A DNA stretch of 64,000 bases from Bartonella bacilliformis KC583 (GCF_000015445.1 NC_008783.1:813001-877000); one strand, 5' to 3'. Counted from the stretch's first letter, positions 29,075 to 38,951 are shown. Notes: generated from the letters alone by a model not told the origin. Numbers and translations: made by a program.

Positions 29075-29715
29075 GAAGAATGATCCAGTATTACCTGATG
29101 ACAAATATCTTTTATTTGGCAAGCAATTTCTTCTACTGTACCTGTTGCATCAATGACCTGAATCCTATTAGGTTCATTTTTTGCTAATTGAAGGAAAGCT
29201 TGTCGTCTTTGTTCTTGAATCTTCAATTCATCTTTTTCAAAATGATCAATTATTCCAGATTCTTTTCTTCGCAATTTTACACGCTCCATACTAGATATTG
29301 CAGGTACATCTAATAAAAATGTTAAATTGGGCATCACCCCATTTATACCAATACATTCTAAAATAGAGAGAAGATAGGAATCTACTTTATTATTTAATCC
29401 TTGATAAACGCGTGTAGAATCAATAAATCGATCACATAAAACAATCTTACCTGCTTGCAAAGCAGGCTTAATAACTTCAGCAACGTGATCAGCCCGCGCT
29501 GCTGTAAATAAAACTGCTTCAATAAATGATCCATATTGGATTGCACTACCTGATAGTAAAATATAGCGTATAATCTCTGCGCCTGCGGTGCCTCCAGGTT
29601 CTCTTGTTATAACAACTTCATATCCTTTACTACGGAAGTAATGAGCAAGCAAAGAAATTTGAGTTGTTTTACCTACGCCTTCCCCTCCCTCAAATGTAAT
29701 AAAATAACCCAACAC
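29071..29715 (-). CDS. tmk: Thymidylate kinase
   Basis: Phosphorylates dTMP to dTDP. The 214-residue protein has the P-loop FEGGEGVGKTTQ at residues 8-19, the TREPGG motif, and the DRFIDSTRVYQG segment, all at the usual places. It opens with GTG at 29715. In related genomes a D-alanyl-D-alanine carboxypeptidase gene often lies between rlpA and tmk; here that place holds only 270 bases without a gene. Confidence 0.96.
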   Translation of the reverse strand: MLGYFITFEGGEGVGKTTQISLLAHYFRSKGYEVVITREPGGTAGAEIIRYILLSGSAIQYGSFIEAVLFTAARADHVAEVIKPALQAGKIVLCDRFIDSTRVYQGLNNKVDSYLLSILECIGINGVMPNLTFLLDVPAISSMERVKLRRKESGIIDHFEKDELKIQEQRRQAFLQLAKNEPNRIQVIDATGTVEEIACQIKDICHQVILDHSS

Positions 29716-29985
29716 GTATAAACCTTAATTCCTTATTTAGTGTAGATTATAAATTAGTGTAGATTTATGCCCGTAATTATATAGATCAGCTATTATTTTA
29801 TAAAATGCATCTTTGTTTTTTGTAAAAAATCTTTCAAAAAACTGCAATTAAGGGAAACAGAATTCTGTAATCTACTGCAAATAAACGCGTGACCAATTAT
29901 ATTTTTCTTTTCAAAAATTATTTAAAATCAAAAACTTAACAATTAGCCATTTCTTCTGAAATAAGAAAAATTATATCTGATTTAT

Positions 29986-30831
29986 TTACAGAAAAACCCC
30001 AGTGTATGATGATATAGGTTTATCAGCTAAAATTGGACCAATTTCTGGCAATTTTATCCAAGAAGATTTCTTTTGGTTAATAACAACCTTCGTTAATTTC
30101 TTTTGACTCTCTCCGTTCAATGCTAAAGACACAGTATCTTTCTTCTTTTCTTCAATATCTGCTAACGCTAACATCATAAGCGAAGTATAATTTCCAGGCT
30201 TATAAGAGGCCATTAAATAATCACCGTCATACTTATTAATCGGTGCTTCACTGACATATTCCACTTTAACGTCTACTATTCCATCATCTTTGAAGCCAAG
30301 CATTATTGCAGCCTGTTTTGATAAATCAATAATTCTATTTTTCATATAAGGACCACGATCATTAACTCTAACAATGATAGAAGAAGCGTTTTTTAAATTA
30401 GTAACACGAACATAGCTAGGTAAAGGCAGTGTAGTATGGGCTGCTGTTAAAAGATTCATATCGTAAATTTCACCATTTGCAGTTAAGCGTCCATGGAAAT
30501 ATTCACCATACCACGATGCTTGCCCAACGCGTTTATAATTTGGATCAGCTTCTGGATAATACCATTTTCCTTTTATTTTATAAGGTTTGCCAACAGAGAC
30601 CTGTTTATTTTTGTTTTTTGATTTATTTTGTTGATTTGCAGGTTTTGGAGACATAGAAGATTTTTTTATTTTCATTACACCAGATGTCTTGTTGTCTTTA
30701 GAGTCTTTCACTGCAAGTTGTGTTGTTTTGCTTGCGCAGGCCGTCAATAATCCAGCAGTAGCTATTATAAAGGAAAATTGAAATGCCAGCTTAATAATCG
30801 AGGTCAATTTCTTTTTACTCTTTAAAAACAT
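29986..30831 (-). CDS. rlpA: RlpA family septal ring lipoprotein
   Basis: Outer-membrane lipoprotein with a double-psi beta-barrel; relatives are lytic transglycosylases acting on glycan strands without stem peptides. The 281-residue protein has a signal peptide with lipobox LLTACAS (Cys at about 32), a Lys-rich linker, and the DPBB domain: VGQASWYGEYFHGRLTANGE, TAAHTTLPLPSYVRVTN, VRVNDRGPY and DLSKQAAIMLGF. The C-terminal 100 residues have no recognisable SPOR domain, which many RlpA proteins carry to bind denuded septal glycan. It is upstream of tmk with a 270-base gap. Confidence 0.92.
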   Translation of the reverse strand: MFLKSKKKLTSIIKLAFQFSFIIATAGLLTACASKTTQLAVKDSKDNKTSGVMKIKKSSMSPKPANQQNKSKNKNKQVSVGKPYKIKGKWYYPEADPNYKRVGQASWYGEYFHGRLTANGEIYDMNLLTAAHTTLPLPSYVRVTNLKNASSIIVRVNDRGPYMKNRIIDLSKQAAIMLGFKDDGIVDVKVEYVSEAPINKYDGDYLMASYKPGNYTSLMMLALADIEEKKKDTVSLALNGESQKKLTKVVINQKKSSWIKLPEIGPILADKPISSYTGVFL

Positions 30832-31243
30832 TTTTAACCCGCCTATTTATTCTCTATTAGCTTTTCTGATTGCGTTCACTGCATATAATTAAGAAAAATT
30901 CATTCTAGTAGAAGAAATACTTATATGCTCAATAGAATTTGGGATTATTCTCAAAAGTATTTTTTATCAAGGGGGTAATGTAATACGTTAATATAATATA
31001 AAAAAATATTTATTAAGCACTGTAAAAATTTAGATATCATTTTAATATATTTTCAAAAATAAAATTAACAAAAACAATGTATTAAGATATAAAATTACTA
31101 ATAGAACATAACAATCTAATATAAATAAGCAAAAAATTATTCCCTGTGAACAACAACTACACATTGTTTATTCATGAAATAAAAAAGATACATTTCAGCG
31201 AATCATCTTATTAATTTTTGATCAATTTTTATGGAATAGTAGA
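30832..31243. other. Intergenic region upstream of rlpA
   Basis: 412 very AT-rich bases between the rlpA start and the 3' end of tRNA-Lys. I see no gene, only short AT repeats. The rlpA promoter must be here but no clear -35/-10 pair stands out. Confidence 0.4.
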
Positions 31244-31319
31244 TGGTGAGCGCGCAGGGATTCGAACCCTGGACCTACTGATTAAAAGTCAGTTGCTCTA
31301 CCAGCTGAGCTACGCGCTC
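31244..31319 (-). tRNA. tRNA-Lys (TTT anticodon)
   Basis: A complete 76-base tRNA with encoded CCA at 31244-31246. Acceptor GAGCGCG pairs with CGCGCTC, discriminator A; D-arm GCTC...GAGC; anticodon stem ACTGA/TCAGT with loop CTTTTAA giving anticodon TTT; T-arm GGTTCGAATCC. All four stems pair. Confidence 0.97.
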
Positions 31320-31699
31320 CCAAACAAAAACACTTTGTGTGCAGGAAGTAAGTGGAACATAAGGTTGACTTTTCATTTGGTCAATACTTTTTATTCTTCT
31401 TCAATATATTTATCATGAAGAGTTATAATCTAAATATTGAAAATACGCTTTGTATAAAAATAAATTAATTTTTACTTTCTGAATTAAAAAACAAAGTAAA
31501 TATTTTTTTTCTTTTTCTATTTTCTTTTTTGATTAAGTATACGGATCTATTTTTACTCATTCATAATCATATCAAAAACTTGTGCTCTCTCCTTTTTTTG
31601 TGAAATGAAGATTATACATTAAAATTTGCTCTAAAAATTATAAAATAACACTAAATATCAAAGCATTGATCTGATTATTGTTAATAAATACAATGGAAT
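31320..31699. other. Intergenic region between tRNA-Lys and the end of ttcA
   Basis: 380 AT-rich bases. Apart from the tRNA promoter candidate (31357-31384) I find no gene or clear structure. Confidence 0.4.
31357..31384 (-). promoter_or_regulatory. Candidate promoter of tRNA-Lys
   Basis: On the minus strand TTGACC (31384-31379) is followed 16 bases later by TTATGT (31362-31357), about 37 bases before the tRNA 5' end. The -35 is the same as that of the tRNA-Ser candidate. Confidence 0.45.
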
Positions 31700-32536
31700 T
31701 TAAAAAGAAAAGAGTTTTTTATCAAGTAAATGGCTTGGACGCACATTTGTTAAAGCACGTATCATAGTATCTTTTCGTCCTGGCATTCTTTTTTCGATAT
31801 CATTGAGCATTACCTTCATTGCATTGCGTTGTAGGCCGTCTTGACTGCCACAGAGATTACAAGGAATAATAGGAAACTGCATTGCTTGAGAAAATTTTTC
31901 CATATCTTCTTCAGCAGCGTAAACAAGAGGACGCAAAACAAAAAGATCACCTTCATCATTGATAAGCTTTCCAGGCATAGCTGCTAATCGGCCACCATGG
32001 AATAGATTCATAAAAAATGTTTCTAAAACATCATCACGATGGTGTCCAAGAACTAAAGCAGAACATCCTTCTTCACGAGCAATACGGTATAGATGCCCAC
32101 GTCGTAACCGAGAACAAAGTGAACAATATGTTTGCGTTTGTGCTAACTTACCTGTAACAATTGAATAAGTATCCTGATATTCAATACGGTGTGGAATTTT
32201 ATAAGATTTCAAAAAATCAGGAAGAATATGCTTTGGAAAACCTGGTTGTCCTTGATCAAGGTTACAAGCTAAAATTTCAACAGGTAACAAACCACGCCAC
32301 TTTAAATCAAGGAGAAGTGCTAGTAAGCCATAAGAATCTTTTCCCCCGGATAAAGCAACAAGCCATTTTTCTCCTGAGGATAACATAGAAAAATCATCGA
32401 TTGCTTGCCGCATGTTGCGTAAAAGCCGTTTACGCAATTTATTAAATTCTACAGTTGAAGGGGCATTCCGAAACATCGGATGGCAATCATCAAATCCTTC
32501 TTTTAAAAAATCATCTATATTTATGTTTTTTTCCAT
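31700..32536 (-). CDS. ttcA: tRNA 2-thiocytidine synthetase TtcA
   Basis: Thiolates cytidine 32 of certain tRNAs, using ATP and an Fe-S cluster. The 278-residue protein has the PP-loop SGGKDS at residues 63-68, the CSLC pair in [13 protein letters not shown] and a further pair in [12 protein letters not shown], the cysteines that hold the cluster and sulfur. It is a little shorter than the E. coli enzyme. Because it is an Fe-S enzyme it is a client of the suf machinery encoded earlier in the window. It stands alone after rpsD on the same strand, separated by terminator-like hairpins. Confidence 0.94.
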
Positions 32537-32610
32537 TGCCTGGTATTCAAGTTGGAGCTTTATTTATAAAGAACACATCTCCATCACTTTATAGCAATGT
32601 ATAAATCAGT

Positions 32611-32634
32611 AAAAAGTAGATTATTTCAATCTAC
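32611..32634 (-). terminator. Intrinsic terminator between rpsD and ttcA
   Basis: On the minus strand GTAGATT pairs perfectly with AATCTAC across a five-base loop, followed by TTTTTA (plus-strand A run 32611-32615). It lies about 170 bases past the rpsD stop and is separate from the nearer rpsD terminator, so it may end read-through or a small transcript. Confidence 0.7.
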
Positions 32635-32751
32635 GTTAAATTACAGTCTGAAATTGAATTAAAGCAATAAGAGACAACGCTACATACAAAGACTCTCTTT
32701 GTACAAAACCACTCTGCCAAAGACACTTGCTTATCTTCTTACAAAGCAAAG

Positions 32752-32769
32752 AAAAAATGCCTCTGGCAT
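32752..32769 (-). terminator. Intrinsic terminator of rpsD
   Basis: On the minus strand ATGCC-AGA-GGCAT is followed directly by TTTTT, 32 bases after the rpsD stop. The stem is short but GC-containing and perfectly paired, and the U run is immediate. Confidence 0.65.
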
Positions 32770-32800
32770 AAATAAAAAATAACGTCTCATGTAAGGTAAT

Positions 32801-33418
32801 TTAACGAGAATAAAACTCAACAACCAAATTAGGTTCCATCTGAACTGCATAAGGAACATCTGAGAAAGCAGGAATACGGACAAAAGTTGCCTTCATCTTG
32901 CTATGATCAGCCTCAATATAATCAGGAACATCACGCTCATTTAGTTGCGTAGCTTCCAAAACCAAAAGAAGCTGCTTTGACCTTTCTCGTATTTCGATAA
33001 CATCACCTGGTTTACAACGATACGATTGAATATTTGTGCGTCGACCATTCACATTCACATGACCGTGATTAATAAATTGACGAGAAGCGAAAATAGTAGG
33101 TACAAATTTTGAACGATAAACAATCGCATCTAAACGTGATTCTAAAAGACCGATGAGATTTTCACCAGTATCTCCACGGCGACGAACGGCTTCTTGATAA
33201 ATTTTACGAAATTGTTTTTCTGAGATATCGCCATAAAAACCTTTTAACTTCTGCTTAGCACATAACTGCACACCATAATCAGAAAGCTTTCCTTTACGAC
33301 GTTGACCATGCTGACCAGGACCATATTCACGGCGATTAACTGGAGACTTCGGACGACCCCAGATATTTTCTCCTATACGGCGGTCAATTTTATATTTTGC
33401 TGATTCGCGCTTACTCAT
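32801..33418 (-). CDS. rpsD: 30S ribosomal protein S4
   Basis: Primary 16S rRNA-binding protein that nucleates 30S assembly. The 205-residue protein starts [20 protein letters not shown] and has the S4 domain [43 protein letters not shown] and the terminal [13 protein letters not shown] 33418 follows AAGGGA with six bases of spacing; the frame runs on upstream to GTG 33472 but that part is leader. It is a single gene here. The leader contains three hairpins, the last a terminator-like stem just before the ribosome site. Confidence 0.97.
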   Translation of the reverse strand: MSKRESAKYKIDRRIGENIWGRPKSPVNRREYGPGQHGQRRKGKLSDYGVQLCAKQKLKGFYGDISEKQFRKIYQEAVRRRGDTGENLIGLLESRLDAIVYRSKFVPTIFASRQFINHGHVNVNGRRTNIQSYRCKPGDVIEIRERSKQLLLVLEATQLNERDVPDYIEADHSKMKATFVRIPAFSDVPYAVQMEPNLVVEFYSR

Positions 33419-33440
33419 CGCATTCCCTTTAAATAAAAAG

Positions 33441-33532
33441 AAGATTAAAAATTTAATCTTAAGGAAACGCACCCTCCTCTGCCTTCAAAAATGAAGACTG
33501 ACAGAATAGCTTTCTCATAATTCAAAAGCTAT
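33441..33532 (-). promoter_or_regulatory. Structured rpsD leader
   Basis: Reading toward rpsD, three stems follow one another: ATAGCTTT/AAAGCTAT (33532-33506), CTTCA/TGAAG (33496-33483) and AAGATTAA/TTAATCTT (33460-33441). The last is followed by CTTTTTATTT and then the rpsD ribosome site. Between the second and third lies AGGAGGG (33477-33471), with no start codon at a proper distance other than an abutting GTG. The layout suits an attenuation or S4-binding leader, but that is inference. Confidence 0.45.
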
Positions 33533-33597
33533 CCACGGGACACGTTAGTGAATGTTACTTTTTTCAAAAGAAAAATAGTGACTTTCTTCTATTCATC

Positions 33598-34413
33598 TCA
33601 TACTCCAAAGTCAACTCCCTTCATTATATTGAGGTTAAATCTTTGCAGCAAACGCTCAGTTACAAAATCTATATTTTGCGATGTAAACAAAGCATAATTT
33701 TTAATATTCTTCTTTGAACTTTTATTTTTCATTGTTTCTAGCAACAATGATCTTGTATGTCTAGCTATAGCTTTTGCTGGATCAATCCAATTGACTGACC
33801 ATAAAGCCTGCTTATGAAATAAGCTGATCAAAAAAGGATAATGCGTGCAAGCTAAAACAATAACGTCAGTATATTTGCCATTTTTCTCAACAAAGCACGG
33901 CAAAATTTCGTGACGTAATTCTTCGTAATCAATAGGATAACCACGTAAATAATTTTCAGCAAATGTAGCAAGTTTTTTGCTTCCAACCAATTCTACATGG
34001 CATTGATTTGCAAAAGAACTAATTAATTCATGTGTATATGCTCGCTTAACTGTTCCAGGAGTTGCCAAAACTGAAATTAAACCAGATTTTGTTTGTGCAG
34101 CTGCGGATTTAATCGCAGGAACAGTTCCTACGAAAGGAATATGAGGAAATTCTTGTCGTAAATCTGATATCATGAGTGTAGAAGCTGTATTACAAGCAAT
34201 CACACATAAAGCAGGAGTATATAATTTTAGAAGATTTGTAAAAACTTTTAAAATACGGCCTTTTAAGACATCTTCTTCCCATGCACCATAAGGGAATCCC
34301 GCATCATCAGCAACATAAACAAATTGCAATTCAGGAATAAGGATACGTGCTTCCTTCAATACCGTTAATCCACCAATACCACTGTCAAAAAAAATAACTG
34401 GTTTCTCACTCAT
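33598..34413 (-). CDS. murI: Glutamate racemase
   Basis: Makes D-glutamate for peptidoglycan. The 271-residue protein has the paired catalytic cysteines in VIACNTASTLM and VLACTHYPFL, the N-terminal FFDSGIGGLTVLKE and the acid residues expected near it. The start ATG at 34413 shares one base with the trmJ stop, so translation is coupled. Lengths and motifs are normal. Confidence 0.95.
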   Translation of the reverse strand: MSEKPVIFFDSGIGGLTVLKEARILIPELQFVYVADDAGFPYGAWEEDVLKGRILKVFTNLLKLYTPALCVIACNTASTLMISDLRQEFPHIPFVGTVPAIKSAAAQTKSGLISVLATPGTVKRAYTHELISSFANQCHVELVGSKKLATFAENYLRGYPIDYEELRHEILPCFVEKNGKYTDVIVLACTHYPFLISLFHKQALWSVNWIDPAKAIARHTRSLLLETMKNKSSKKNIKNYALFTSQNIDFVTERLLQRFNLNIMKGVDFGV

Positions 34414-35243
34414 CAGTATTCACATTTTCTTATTTTTTTACGATCGCGCTCTGCAGGTGCACCACTGCCCCGTGGAAATTTAGGCGAAAAATGATTTAAT
34501 GAAGATACAATTCCACGTAACAATCTAACCTCAGATTCACTAAAATTAGCGCGTGTAAAAACAGAACGCATATTTGAAACCATTATCTCTTTACGCTCTT
34601 GCGGCCTAAAATATCCACGAACATCCAAAGCATCCTCTAACTGAAATAAAAGACCATGAAGTGTTTCTCTATCAGCCAGCTTCATCTCTTCTGCACGAAA
34701 AGCTGTATCGCTCACATTCTCTAAACCTGATTTCATCCACTCATAAGACATTAATAGGACAGCTTGTGCAATATTGAGTGATGCAAAAGCAGGATTAACT
34801 GGAAAAGTAACAATTTCATTTACAAGGCTGATTTCATCATTTTTCAAGCCCCATCTTTCTCTTCCAAATAAAATACCTGTTTTATGTCCGAGATTTTCAT
34901 GCTGACGTAAAATACTTGCTGCTTCTACAGCACTTTTGATAATTTTAAAGCCATATCTTTTACGCGCTGTTGTGCCAAAAATATAATGTAAATCTGCAAT
35001 TGCATCATGTAGTGTATTAAAAACTAAAGCATTATCTATTACGTGATCCGCTTTGCTAGCCGCAGCTTTAGCTTTGTCATTTGGAAATGTTTCTCGAGGG
35101 TTGATTAAACGCAAATCAGATAGCCCAAAATTTGCCATTGCTCTTGCTACCATGCCAATGTTTTCAGGTAATTGCGGTTCAACTAAGACAATGACTGGAC
35201 CATCCATCACATTTTTACAATTTCTATTTGTTCCAGCCATCAT
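34413..35243 (-). CDS. trmJ: tRNA (cytidine/uridine-32-2'-O)-methyltransferase TrmJ-like
   Basis: SPOUT-class RNA methyltransferase, TrmH group 1, methylating the ribose of residue 32 in tRNA. The 276-residue protein has LVEPQLPENIGMVARAMANFGL, the loop GILFGRERWGLKNDEI and the knot segment FPVNPAFASLNIAQAVLLM, which forms the S-adenosylmethionine site. A C-terminal helical region and a basic end (RDRKKIRKCEY) follow. It opens with tandem ATG at 35243, after GGTGA, and is joined to murI by a one-base overlap. The exact substrate is inferred from the family. Confidence 0.9.
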   Translation of the reverse strand: MMAGTNRNCKNVMDGPVIVLVEPQLPENIGMVARAMANFGLSDLRLINPRETFPNDKAKAAASKADHVIDNALVFNTLHDAIADLHYIFGTTARKRYGFKIIKSAVEAASILRQHENLGHKTGILFGRERWGLKNDEISLVNEIVTFPVNPAFASLNIAQAVLLMSYEWMKSGLENVSDTAFRAEEMKLADRETLHGLLFQLEDALDVRGYFRPQERKEIMVSNMRSVFTRANFSESEVRLLRGIVSSLNHFSPKFPRGSGAPAERDRKKIRKCEY

Positions 35244-35589
35244 TTCACCAATTTTTGTACAGAATAATTTCTACCGTTATTTTTTTAAACTCAATCACGC
35301 ATTGATTTTCTTCTACGCAATGATATCCTTCCCTAATGTTATCTGGAAGTAAAAAATATTCATCTCATTTACCAAAAAGGACGAGCAAAATTTCCTGAAA
35401 TCAAAACAAACATAATTTAGCGAAAAAATCACTCAGCTCTTATCATTTGCTATAATTTTGATCCTATTTATAAATGTAAATCTGATAAAACCTTAAAATC
35501 AAGAGTGGAATTTTATGCTATAAAATGTCAGGTAAATGTGAAAGGGTATTTTTCTGATTCATCAAGTGAAAGTAAAAAATAGCAAAAAA

Positions 35590-36420
35590 ATGGTTGATTA
35601 TATTGAGTACAATGAAACACCTCTAAAATTTAATGGGAAAATTCGTATTTTTGATGATTATGCTTTTGCTGAAATGCGTAAAGTGGGTCAGATTGCCGCG
35701 GAATGTCTTGATGCACTCACAGATATTATAAAACCTGGTATTACAACACAAGAAATTGATGATTTTATTTTCATTTTTGGAGCGGAGCGAGGTGCCCTAC
35801 CAGCAGACCTAAATTATCGCGGATATAGCCACTCATGCTGCACATCTATCAATCATGTTGTCTGCCATGGTATACCAAATAAAAAATCTTTGCAGGAAGG
35901 TGATATCGTCAATGTCGATGTAACATTCATTCTGAATGGTTGGCATGGAGATTCAAGCCGCATGTATCCTGTTGGAAAAGTTAAGCGCGCTGCAGAACGA
36001 TTACTAGAAATAACTCATGAATGCCTTATGAGAGGAATTGAAGCCGTAAAACCTGGAGCAACCACAGGTGATATTGGTGCAGCCATTCAGCGTTATGCAG
36101 AATCTGAACGGTGTTCAGTTGTAAGAGATTTTTGTGGTCATGGAATTGGTCAACTTTTTCATGATGCACCTAATATTCTTCATTACGGAAATCCAGGAGA
36201 AGGCGAAGAGCTTAAACAAGGCATGATATTCACAATTGAACCCATGATTAACTTAGGTAAACCACAAGTTAAAATTTTATCTGATGGTTGGACTGCTGTT
36301 ACACGTGATCGCTCTCTTAGTGCGCAATATGAACATACAATTGGTGTAACAGATCAAGGATGCGAAATATTTACTCAATCTCCCAAAAATATTTTTTATA
36401 TTCCTAATTCATGTGCCTAA
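35590..36420 (+). CDS. map: Methionine aminopeptidase, type I
   Basis: Removes the initiator methionine. The 276-residue metalloprotease has [22 protein letters not shown], then DSSRMYPVG, the second metal-binding set in [26 protein letters not shown] and [16 protein letters not shown], carrying the two Asp, His and two Glu ligands. ATG 35590 is chosen; a GTG at 35566 in the same frame is possible. It precedes radC by 17 bases. In several related genomes sfsA lies between the two, and it is absent here. Confidence 0.95.
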   Translation: MVDYIEYNETPLKFNGKIRIFDDYAFAEMRKVGQIAAECLDALTDIIKPGITTQEIDDFIFIFGAERGALPADLNYRGYSHSCCTSINHVVCHGIPNKKSLQEGDIVNVDVTFILNGWHGDSSRMYPVGKVKRAAERLLEITHECLMRGIEAVKPGATTGDIGAAIQRYAESERCSVVRDFCGHGIGQLFHDAPNILHYGNPGEGEELKQGMIFTIEPMINLGKPQVKILSDGWTAVTRDRSLSAQYEHTIGVTDQGCEIFTQSPKNIFYIPNSCA

Positions 36421-36437
36421 GTAAATGTAGAAATATC

Positions 36438-37235
36438 ATGGCCAAAAAAATAAATAAAAATGAATTTGCTCAAAGCGATCATTTTGAACACATACCAAAT
36501 GTTCTGCATGACCCAACAACAAATACAAAAAACGAAAAACTTAAGAAAAAAACTTCACTAACAAATAATCATTATCAAGGACATCGTGAACGTCTTCGTA
36601 AACGATTTTTAGATACGAAAGGCAATGCAATCGAAGATTATGAGTATCTTGAATTATTGCTTTTTCGTACTATTCCTCGTGCAGACACCAAACCAATTGC
36701 TAAAAAATTAATAGAGCGTTTTGGTTCGTTAGCTGATGTTTTAGGAGCTGATATTCATAGACTTCAAGAAATTGAAGGATGTGGTCCAGCGTCTGCAATA
36801 GATTTAAAAATCATTTCAGCAGTTGCAGGACGTTTTGCTCGTGCACAATTGTCTAAACGTGATATTTTTTCATCATGGGATAAAGTGTTAGCTTATTGCA
36901 AAGCTGTTATGGCTCATGAAACACGCGAACAATTTCGTATTTTATTTCTTGATAAAAAGCATGGTCTTCTTTCCGATGAAGTGCAACAAACTGGAACCAT
37001 TGACCGCACCCCTGTTTATCCCCGTGAGGTCGTATCTCGAGCTCTAGAATTATCCGCATCAGGAATTATCTTAGTTCACAATCATCCTTCAGGCGATGCT
37101 TCCCCTTCTCAAGAAGATATATCAATGACGTATAGATTGAAGGATGTAGCAAATGCATTAGATATCACTCTCCATGACCATCTCATCATCGCACGTAACG
37201 ATTATATAAGCTTTAAAGCATTGAAACTTATATAA
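36438..37235 (+). CDS. radC: RadC family JAB1/MPN protein
   Basis: A 265-residue protein with an N-terminal helix-hairpin-helix region ([29 protein letters not shown]) and a C-terminal metalloprotease-like JAB1/MPN domain: [19 protein letters not shown] has the HxHx7SxxD metal-binding motif. RadC was once linked to repair; its function is unsettled. The start is ATG 36438 ([10 protein letters not shown]), after the map stop. The first 50 residues are basic and low in structure. Confidence 0.92.
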   Translation: MAKKINKNEFAQSDHFEHIPNVLHDPTTNTKNEKLKKKTSLTNNHYQGHRERLRKRFLDTKGNAIEDYEYLELLLFRTIPRADTKPIAKKLIERFGSLADVLGADIHRLQEIEGCGPASAIDLKIISAVAGRFARAQLSKRDIFSSWDKVLAYCKAVMAHETREQFRILFLDKKHGLLSDEVQQTGTIDRTPVYPREVVSRALELSASGIILVHNHPSGDASPSQEDISMTYRLKDVANALDITLHDHLIIARNDYISFKALKLI

Positions 37236-37282
37236 AATCCAATTGAATAAAGAAAAAATCTTTATCTAATTATAATCATACA

Positions 37283-37495
37283 TTAATTTTCTAAATCTAC
37301 ATCCAATATAGCCATCGAAAAATTGTAGGATAGTTCATCTTCATCCTCATCTCGATAAATAATACCTAAAAACTCATCTCGGATATAAACTTCACAAGAA
37401 TCATCTTTTTTCGGCCGCGCTTTTACCTGCAATGCTGAATTTTGGAAGATTGTTTTAAAATAATTATCAAGTTTTTTTATTTCATCAGCATTCAC
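37283..37495 (-). CDS. DUF3126 family small protein
   Basis: A 70-residue protein of unknown function, conserved in alphaproteobacteria: ADEIKKLDNYFKTIF, LQVKARPKKDDSCEVYI, FLGIIYRDEDEDELSYNFSMAILD. It is predicted to be a small cytosolic alpha/beta protein. The start is GTG 37495: AGGAG lies six bases before it, and the nearby ATG is out of frame. It is next to the alpha/beta hydrolase on the same strand. Confidence 0.88.
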   Translation of the reverse strand: MNADEIKKLDNYFKTIFQNSALQVKARPKKDDSCEVYIRDEFLGIIYRDEDEDELSYNFSMAILDVDLEN

Positions 37496-37661
37496 CGTGC
37501 TCTCCTGAATTTAAAGATTAACAACTAATTCCTTGTTGGCAGATAAGCTACTCCTATGATTCTGTAAAGATTGTAAAAAATTTTTAATCACTATCTTTTT
37601 GTTTTTTTCATAAAAATAAGAAAATATATTAGAATTGGAAAAAAGCTTTATAAATCATAGG

Positions 37662-38435
37662 TCAAATAATAGGAAAACGAGCAAGAAAATCGATAACGCC
37701 TTTTTTATAAATCTTATCTCCTACAGCAAGCATATGATTTCGATTAGGAATTTGTAATGCCTCGCCATTTGGTAATAAAGCCGCTAATGGTTTTGCTTCA
37801 CCACTAATTTCATCCAGTGAACCAACTGCAACGAGAGAGGGTTGTTTGATCTGAGAAATCTCATATTCTGTTAATTCTTGTTTTGATGTCATGATACATG
37901 CTGCCAAAGCACGTTTATCACTTTTATTTTTGTCCGCAAATCTACGAAACATTAAACCACGTGAATTTGTAATAGTTGAAACATCTTCTGCTAAAAGAGC
38001 TTCTGCAACAGGTTCCCAACTCCCTGCTCCTGTTACCATACCTATACCTAATCCACCAAAAACAACACTATGCACATATGTTGGATATAAAAGAGTCATA
38101 AACGCACTAATGCGCGCACCCATGGAGTATCCCATAACATGAGCTTTAGGTAATTCTAAATGCTGAAGTAATTTAGCAGCATCACTCGCCATCAATTGCG
38201 GCGTATAAAATGAAGGATTATAACTTTTGTCTGAATCACCATGTCCACGATTATCAAGAGCAATAACACGATAACCTGCTTCAATAAGACAAGAAAACCA
38301 GCCTGTTTCATACCAATTGATACGTGCAGAAGATCCAAAACCGTGAATCAATAAAATAGGCTCTCCTCGCCCTTCTTCATAGTAAGCAAACCGCAAACCA
38401 TCATGTTCAAAAAAACGAATATTTTCTACTGTCAT
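37662..38435 (-). CDS. Alpha/beta fold hydrolase
   Basis: A 257-residue serine hydrolase with ILLIHGFGSSARINW (oxyanion region), nucleophile elbow GYSMG with Ser104, an Asp in GSLDEISG and the catalytic His in NRNHMLAVGD. It resembles epoxide hydrolase or haloperoxidase-type esterases, but the substrate is unknown. It starts three bases after the DUF192 stop, so the two are in one operon with the DUF192 gene first. Confidence 0.88.
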   Translation of the reverse strand: MTVENIRFFEHDGLRFAYYEEGRGEPILLIHGFGSSARINWYETGWFSCLIEAGYRVIALDNRGHGDSDKSYNPSFYTPQLMASDAAKLLQHLELPKAHVMGYSMGARISAFMTLLYPTYVHSVVFGGLGIGMVTGAGSWEPVAEALLAEDVSTITNSRGLMFRRFADKNKSDKRALAACIMTSKQELTEYEISQIKQPSLVAVGSLDEISGEAKPLAALLPNGEALQIPNRNHMLAVGDKIYKKGVIDFLARFPII

Positions 38436-38438
38436 TCT

Positions 38439-38951
38439 TTAATTACTCTCACATTTTCCACAAATAGCAGGATGAATAACACGCTGTCCTTTTTGTATTT
38501 TTTTTTCAAAAACTTCACCAGCATTAACTTCAATAGCAAAAGTTGCAGGCATTTTTGATGAAATTATTTCTGTTGAAAATGGAGAAAGCTTTTCAAAAAT
38601 GGAAACAATGTCCCCTTCAGAATTTAAAAAAATCATATCCAAAGATAAAGGCGTATTAGCCATCCACATAAAAATCTGCTCATTATTCATCAAATTTTTA
38701 AATAACATTGCACGGTTGCGAGGAAAATCAGTGCGATACATCAAACCCGCCTTTGATTGAACTGGAGAAAAGGCAAGCTCTACTTCATAAGAGATAATCC
38801 CCTGCTCCGTCTTTATTTTTAAAGGAATTAAATCAATAGGAATCTGTATAGGATTTTGTGCTAAAGCTGTATTTATTTCTACACAAAAAAAGACAGAAAA
38901 AATTAAAAAAACTATCTTTTTAAAAAAATTTAACATTTTACTCTTGATCAT
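38439..38951 (-). CDS. Secreted DUF192 family protein
   Basis: A 170-residue protein with a signal peptide (hydrophobic IVFLIFSVFFCVEINTALA) and a DUF192 domain: SYEVELAFSPVQSKAGLMYR, MLFKNLMNNEQIFMWMANTP and LDMIFLNSEGDIVSIFEK. The family has no assigned function. It ends with a cysteine pair, ICGKCESN. ATG 38951 is used; the internal ATG of MLNFFKK at 38936 is equally plausible. It is three bases upstream of the hydrolase and probably co-transcribed with it. Confidence 0.87.
   Translation of the reverse strand: MIKSKMLNFFKKIVFLIFSVFFCVEINTALAQNPIQIPIDLIPLKIKTEQGIISYEVELAFSPVQSKAGLMYRTDFPRNRAMLFKNLMNNEQIFMWMANTPLSLDMIFLNSEGDIVSIFEKLSPFSTEIISSKMPATFAIEVNAGEVFEKKIQKGQRVIHPAICGKCESN

Noticed and set aside
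31218..31418. Plus-strand frame across the tRNA-Lys gene
   Set aside because: Same reason: it is a shadow of the tRNA gene and lacks a ribosome site.
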